Shown here in pieces: positions 60,434 to 64,000 of a stretch of 64,000 nucleotides of DNA (position 1 is the first letter of the stretch; each line of letters opens with the position of its first letter). The position numbers and the translations under genes are program-made. This DNA is from JASGDC01 sp047605865 (lineage in GTDB: Bacteria > Actinomycetota > Actinomycetes > Actinomycetales > Micrococcaceae). The notes below the pieces were generated by a model. That model did no database searches. It was given only the letters and a program-made list of their open reading frames with translations, and was not told the origin of the DNA. The DNA lies in assembly GCA_047605865.1 (NCBI GenBank), contig JASGFC010000002.1, positions 1 through 64,000 of the forward strand. Reading direction: 5' to 3'.

Positions 60434-61551
60434 GTGTATGGGATGAGCTCATTGGGCAAGAGAAAACTGTCGAACAACTCAAAAAAGCTTTAGAGAAGCC
60501 TAATCATGCTTGGCTTTTTACTGGTCCACCTGGTTCAGGTCGTTCAAATACAGCACGAGCTTTTGCAGCAGCCCTAGAATGTGAACATCATACTGGCTGT
60601 GGCAAGTGCAAAGCTTGTCTTACTGTACTTTCTGGAGTTAATGCTGATGTTACTGTACTAGCGACCGACAAAGTGACTATCACCATTGACGAAGTGCGTG
60701 CTCTCATTGCTAAATCCTATGACCGCCCTTCAGTTGCGCCATGGCGTATCATCATTGTTGAAGATGCAGATAGAATGACGGAACGCACTTCAAATGTTTT
60801 ACTGAAAGCTCTAGAAGAACCTGCTTCTCGAACTATTTGGATGCTGTGTGCGCCAAGTCCAGCAGATTTATTACCAACTCTTCGTTCTCGATGCCAAAGT
60901 GTGACTCTGAAAATTCCGCACACTGATGATATTGCACGCTTGCTTCATGAAAGAGACGGAATCGATCTGGATATTGCCAGAGATATGGCTCGCATTTCTC
61001 AGGGTCATATTGGGGTTGCACGATGGTTAGCAACCAGTAAAGATGCCCGAGAACGTAGAAAGAGAATCTTAAGTGTTACGCACAAGCTCTCTACAGTGGG
61101 GCAAGCTGTACGTGCTGCAAATTTCTTAGTAAATACAGCAAAAGAGCAAGCTGAAGCCAGTGCAGAAGAATTTCGTGAGCAAGACCAAGAACAACTCATG
61201 CATGCTTTAGGTGTTAATCCTGATGAAACCTTACCGCCTTATGTTCGCGCTCATTTAAAACAACTTGATGAAGATTACAAACGGCGTAGCACTCGTGGGC
61301 AAAAAGATGCATTGGATCGCATGATGCTAGACATGCTTTCCTTTTATCGTGATGTGTTATTGCAGCAGATGAGCGCTAAGATTGAGCCCATGAATGTAGA
61401 CATGCTGGCAGCTATTGAGAAAATTGCCAGTACATCAACGGCAGAACAAACTACACAACGCATTGAGAAAATTAAACAGGCACGTCAACGTTTAACAACA
61501 AATGCAGCGCCACTCTTGACCTTAGAAGCAATGGTGTTAGGCTTACTATAA
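60430..61551 (+). CDS. holB: DNA polymerase III subunit delta prime
   Basis: Clamp-loader subunit, 373 residues. It retains a P-loop-like WLFTGPPGSGRSNTARAFAAAL (Lys replaced by Arg, so it does not hydrolyse ATP), the zinc module CEHHTGCGKCKAC, and the Walker-B-like IIIVEDADRMTERTSNVLLKALEEPASRTIWMLCAPS with sensor LRSRCQSV. The second half is helical, as in family members. Overlap with tmk indicates co-translation; a hydrolase gene follows 18 bp later. Confidence 0.95.
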   Translation: MSVWDELIGQEKTVEQLKKALEKPNHAWLFTGPPGSGRSNTARAFAAALECEHHTGCGKCKACLTVLSGVNADVTVLATDKVTITIDEVRALIAKSYDRPSVAPWRIIIVEDADRMTERTSNVLLKALEEPASRTIWMLCAPSPADLLPTLRSRCQSVTLKIPHTDDIARLLHERDGIDLDIARDMARISQGHIGVARWLATSKDARERRKRILSVTHKLSTVGQAVRAANFLVNTAKEQAEASAEEFREQDQEQLMHALGVNPDETLPPYVRAHLKQLDEDYKRRSTRGQKDALDRMMLDMLSFYRDVLLQQMSAKIEPMNVDMLAAIEKIASTSTAEQTTQRIEKIKQARQRLTTNAAPLLTLEAMVLGLL

Positions 61552-61569
61552 AAGCAGTAAGGAGATGGC

Positions 61570-63234
61570 GTGAGTGGACCAAGAAGGTTGAAAAACCAGT
61601 TACCACAAGTTCCTCCTCAAGAGGAGTACTTAGAGACTGAACAGTTGCAAACTCGCCGTAATCAGCGTGAACAACTGACACGTCGGCACCTTAAGAAAGC
61701 TAATGATAAGAATTATGGCAAAGTTATCTTAGCGCTTTTACTTGTAGTAGCTTTAATAGCTGCAGCATGGTACGCATACACGCTTATCACTACAAACCCT
61801 TATGCTAAAGGAATTCCTAGAAATCTAAAATCATATTACAAGCAAAATGTTAACTGGACTTCTTGTGAAAACGGAATGCAATGTGCCACAGTTGAAGCAC
61901 CAGTTGACTGGGACAATCCAAGTTCAGATAAAGTTTCCTTGCAACTCATCAAAATTAATGCAACTGGCCAAAAACAAGGTTCATTAGTGATTAACCCTGG
62001 TGGCCCAGGCGGTTCCGGTTACGATTGGGTCAGAGATAGCGCAATGTCCACTCTTTCTTCTACTGTGACAAGTGCTTATGATGTTGTTGGGTTTGACCCT
62101 CGTGGTGTGGGTAAATCTTCAGCTATTAAATGCCTAGATGATAAAGATCACGATGCTTATCGTGCAAATACAGCAAATCTAGATACAGATGATGGACTAC
62201 AGAAGTTACGTGATGAGTATGCCAAAATTGCTCAGTCCTGTAAAGACAATAGTGGTCCTGTAATAGGCCATATGGATACTGCAAGTGTCGCTAAAGATAT
62301 GGACATGATTCGTGCTTTACTTAAAGAAAATCAGTTAAACTATCTAGGTTTTTCATACGGTACACTTCTTGGTGCTAGCTATGCTGGTTTATTCCCAGAT
62401 CATGTGGGTCATATGGTCCTTGATGGCGCTGTAGATCCTGCAATTTCTTATTCAGAAGTTACAAAAGGGCAAGCTACTGGTTTTGAGCAGTCATTAAAAG
62501 CATTTGCTAATGATTGCGTGCAGAAGAAGAATTGTTCTTTGAGCCAAGATGATCAAGGAAATACCCTTTCTGCTGATGATATCGTGAAAAAAGTACGTCA
62601 AATGCTTACGGACAACAATACTAGTCCTATGAAAACTAAAGATGGACGTACTGCCACTTCTTCAATGTTGGTTCAAGGAATTATGGTTCCTTTGTACAAC
62701 AACTTAATGTGGCCAACATTGGCTGATGCTTTAGCCTCAGCTATGTATAATAAATCCCCAGACTCATTGATTCAGTTTTCTGATGCCTCTGCTGGGCGTA
62801 GTTCTGATGGAAGTTATAGTAATAACTCGGACTTTGCTTTTATGGCAGTCAATTGTCTTGATTACTCTATCCCATCTGATACTCAAAGTATCCGAAGTGA
62901 TGAAGCAGCATTGAAAAAAGCTTCGCCAACTTTTGGTCAATACATGGCTGGAGGCGGTGCAATTTGTGAGAAATGGCCATATAAGACTATTCGTCAATTA
63001 GGTCCAATTTCTACTTCCTCTTCAAATCCACTCTTGGTAGTTGGTACTAGCGGAGACCCTGCGACTCCATTTGCTTCTGCAGAGAACCTCACTAAAGAGT
63101 TGGGTAATGCGAAACTTCTCAAATGGAATGGACAAGGTCACACAGCTTACGGAAGATCAAACGATTGTGTTCGTGATAGCGTTGATAATTTCTTACTTAA
63201 AGGTACAGTTCCTGAAGACGGAAAAACTTGTTAA
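61570..63234 (+). CDS. membrane-anchored alpha/beta hydrolase, tripeptidyl-aminopeptidase-like
   Basis: A 554-residue serine hydrolase: a basic N-terminus (about 1-48), membrane anchor (KVILALLLVVALIAAAWYAY, about 50-70), then an external alpha/beta-hydrolase domain. The oxyanion loop is VINPGGPGGSGYDWV, the nucleophile Ser is in LGFSYGTLLGASYAGLFP, the Asp in GTSGDPATPF and the His in GQGHTAYGRSNDC. Cys pairs suggest disulfides. The family releases tripeptides or acts on other esters and amides. GTG start with GGAG upstream. Its TAA overlaps the stop of the convergent MFS gene. Confidence 0.9.
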   Translation: MSGPRRLKNQLPQVPPQEEYLETEQLQTRRNQREQLTRRHLKKANDKNYGKVILALLLVVALIAAAWYAYTLITTNPYAKGIPRNLKSYYKQNVNWTSCENGMQCATVEAPVDWDNPSSDKVSLQLIKINATGQKQGSLVINPGGPGGSGYDWVRDSAMSTLSSTVTSAYDVVGFDPRGVGKSSAIKCLDDKDHDAYRANTANLDTDDGLQKLRDEYAKIAQSCKDNSGPVIGHMDTASVAKDMDMIRALLKENQLNYLGFSYGTLLGASYAGLFPDHVGHMVLDGAVDPAISYSEVTKGQATGFEQSLKAFANDCVQKKNCSLSQDDQGNTLSADDIVKKVRQMLTDNNTSPMKTKDGRTATSSMLVQGIMVPLYNNLMWPTLADALASAMYNKSPDSLIQFSDASAGRSSDGSYSNNSDFAFMAVNCLDYSIPSDTQSIRSDEAALKKASPTFGQYMAGGGAICEKWPYKTIRQLGPISTSSSNPLLVVGTSGDPATPFASAENLTKELGNAKLLKWNGQGHTAYGRSNDCVRDSVDNFLLKGTVPEDGKTC

Positions 63235-64000
63235 TGAAGAGAGTTTTCTGTATCTAGTTTCACACCTTTGAAAATTCGCAGCGCAGCTAAGCCTGAAAGA
63301 ATCATGAGCACTGCTGCAACCATGGAAACTACTACAGCACCTCGAGTAAAAGCAACCTGAGCTGCGTCAATAAGAGCAGTATTTCCGTGTGCGCTTTGAA
63401 TAGTTGTAGCAAGAGTAGTTTTTGCTTGTTCTTGTTGTTCACTACTTAATCCTGCAGGAAGAACAATAGTTGTCCTATAGATAAAGTTAGCTATCGTGCC
63501 AAGAATAGCAATACCTAAGGCAGCTCCAAGTTCATAAGAGGTTTCTGAAACTGCTGCAGCAGAACCAGCTCGATCCGCTGGCGCTTCAGAAAGTATAGCG
63601 TCATTGGCAAGTGTGTAACTTGTACCTGTACCCCAACACAAGAGTAAGGCTATAACAAATACTACCCAAAGCGGAGTTTGTAGTCCTAGGAATGAAGCTA
63701 TAACAAAACCTGATGTGGTGAGCATAAAACCAATGAACAAAATAATGTGGAGAGGATAGATATTTGCTAATTTAACAGCTACGAGAGCTGCCAGAGCTTC
63801 GGCAAACATGGCTGGTGCAATCAAAAGTGAAGCTTCAAGAGTTCCAACACCTAGACCTAATTGTAGATATTGAATGAGGATGAAGTCTCCACCAATGAGT
63901 GCGAAAATTGAAACCAAATTTAAGATGGTACCCCAGGTAAAGAGAGGGCTTTCAAAAAGTTTTAAGTCAAGAAGTGGGTAGGAGACATGTTTTTGTCGAA
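63231..64000 (-). CDS. MFS drug exporter, DHA2-like (5' part beyond window)
   Basis: This is the C-terminal part of a multidrug-type major facilitator. The frame is open to the window edge, where the residues YPLLDLKLFESPLFTWGT match the mid-protein loop and helix 7 region of EmrB/QacA-like exporters. Later segments include GTGTSYTLANDAILSEAPADRAGSAAAVSETSYELGAALGIAILGTI, typical of helices 11-13 in the 14-helix DHA2 group, and a last helix near 63270-63330. About 256 residues are visible. Confidence 0.88.
   Translation of the reverse strand, partial: RQKHVSYPLLDLKLFESPLFTWGTILNLVSIFALIGGDFILIQYLQLGLGVGTLEASLLIAPAMFAEALAALVAVKLANIYPLHIILFIGFMLTTSGFVIASFLGLQTPLWVVFVIALLLCWGTGTSYTLANDAILSEAPADRAGSAAAVSETSYELGAALGIAILGTIANFIYRTTIVLPAGLSSEQQEQAKTTLATTIQSAHGNTALIDAAQVAFTRGAVVVSMVAAVLMILSGLAALRIFKGVKLDTENSLH

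Overview
This 64 kb window looks like ordinary chromosome of an AT-rich (about 40% GC by eye) actinobacterium, probably a host-associated one. The evidence is a purS-purQ-purL operon, an SRP RNA of actinobacterial type just upstream of dnaX-recR-lysC, several families that are largely actinobacterial (DUF4916, DUF6541, a sunset-domain protein, a family usually labelled 3-methyladenine DNA glycosylase), a sortase-anchored thioester adhesin, and many genes with a TANNNT -10 box only 5-7 bp before the start codon, as expected for leaderless mRNAs. No phage, insertion sequence, CRISPR array or plasmid function was seen. Species cannot be named from the sequence alone.

Layout. 0-5.7 kb: phosphate uptake, with pstSCAB facing a DUF47-pit operon; that operon starts with a compact GC-rich structured leader that I do not recognise. 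5.7-14.8 kb: a conserved actinobacterial protein, two nitroreductases, tRNA-Lys, a membrane protein, a cupin, a large repeat/coiled-coil protein with a C-terminal sunset domain and an exact 372-bp tandem duplication, a DUF445 protein and a glycerophosphodiesterase. 14.8-18.1 kb: the acetate overflow pair pta-ackA. 18.2-20.3 kb: a spermidine-synthase-like protein, a flavoprotein fragment and tRNAs Glu, Asp and Phe. 20.3-24.1 kb: a two-gene signalling unit, a Cache-HAMP-cyclase-like membrane protein coupled to an MscS channel with a cNMP-binding domain; the cyclase lacks key catalytic residues. 24.2-34.1 kb: housekeeping (xthA, a TrmH-like methyltransferase, fba, lysC, recR, dnaX, SRP RNA) plus the first of three DUF6541 membrane proteins.

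34.1-46.3 kb is a surface-glycan locus: UDP-glucose/GDP-mannose dehydrogenase, a GT4 enzyme, three GT2 proteins (one with two GT2 domains), a flippase and two more DUF6541 giants. 46.4-53.5 kb: purA and purSQL with a CoA-binding protein and an LPXTG-like thioester adhesin between them. 53.5-56.6 kb: an unusual operon of a phytoene-desaturase-like oxidoreductase, a small exported protein and an HTTM protein. 56.6-64 kb: tRNA-Ser, a YbjQ protein, a queuosine salvage pair (YhhQ transporter facing tgt), a DUF4916 protein, tmk-holB, an exported tripeptidyl-peptidase-like hydrolase and the 3' part of an MFS exporter cut by the window edge.

The best candidates for undescribed biology are the structured DUF47-pit leader RNA, the degenerate cyclase/cNMP-gated channel pair, the oxidoreductase/exported protein/HTTM unit, the DUF6541 glycan system and the recently duplicated repeat protein.
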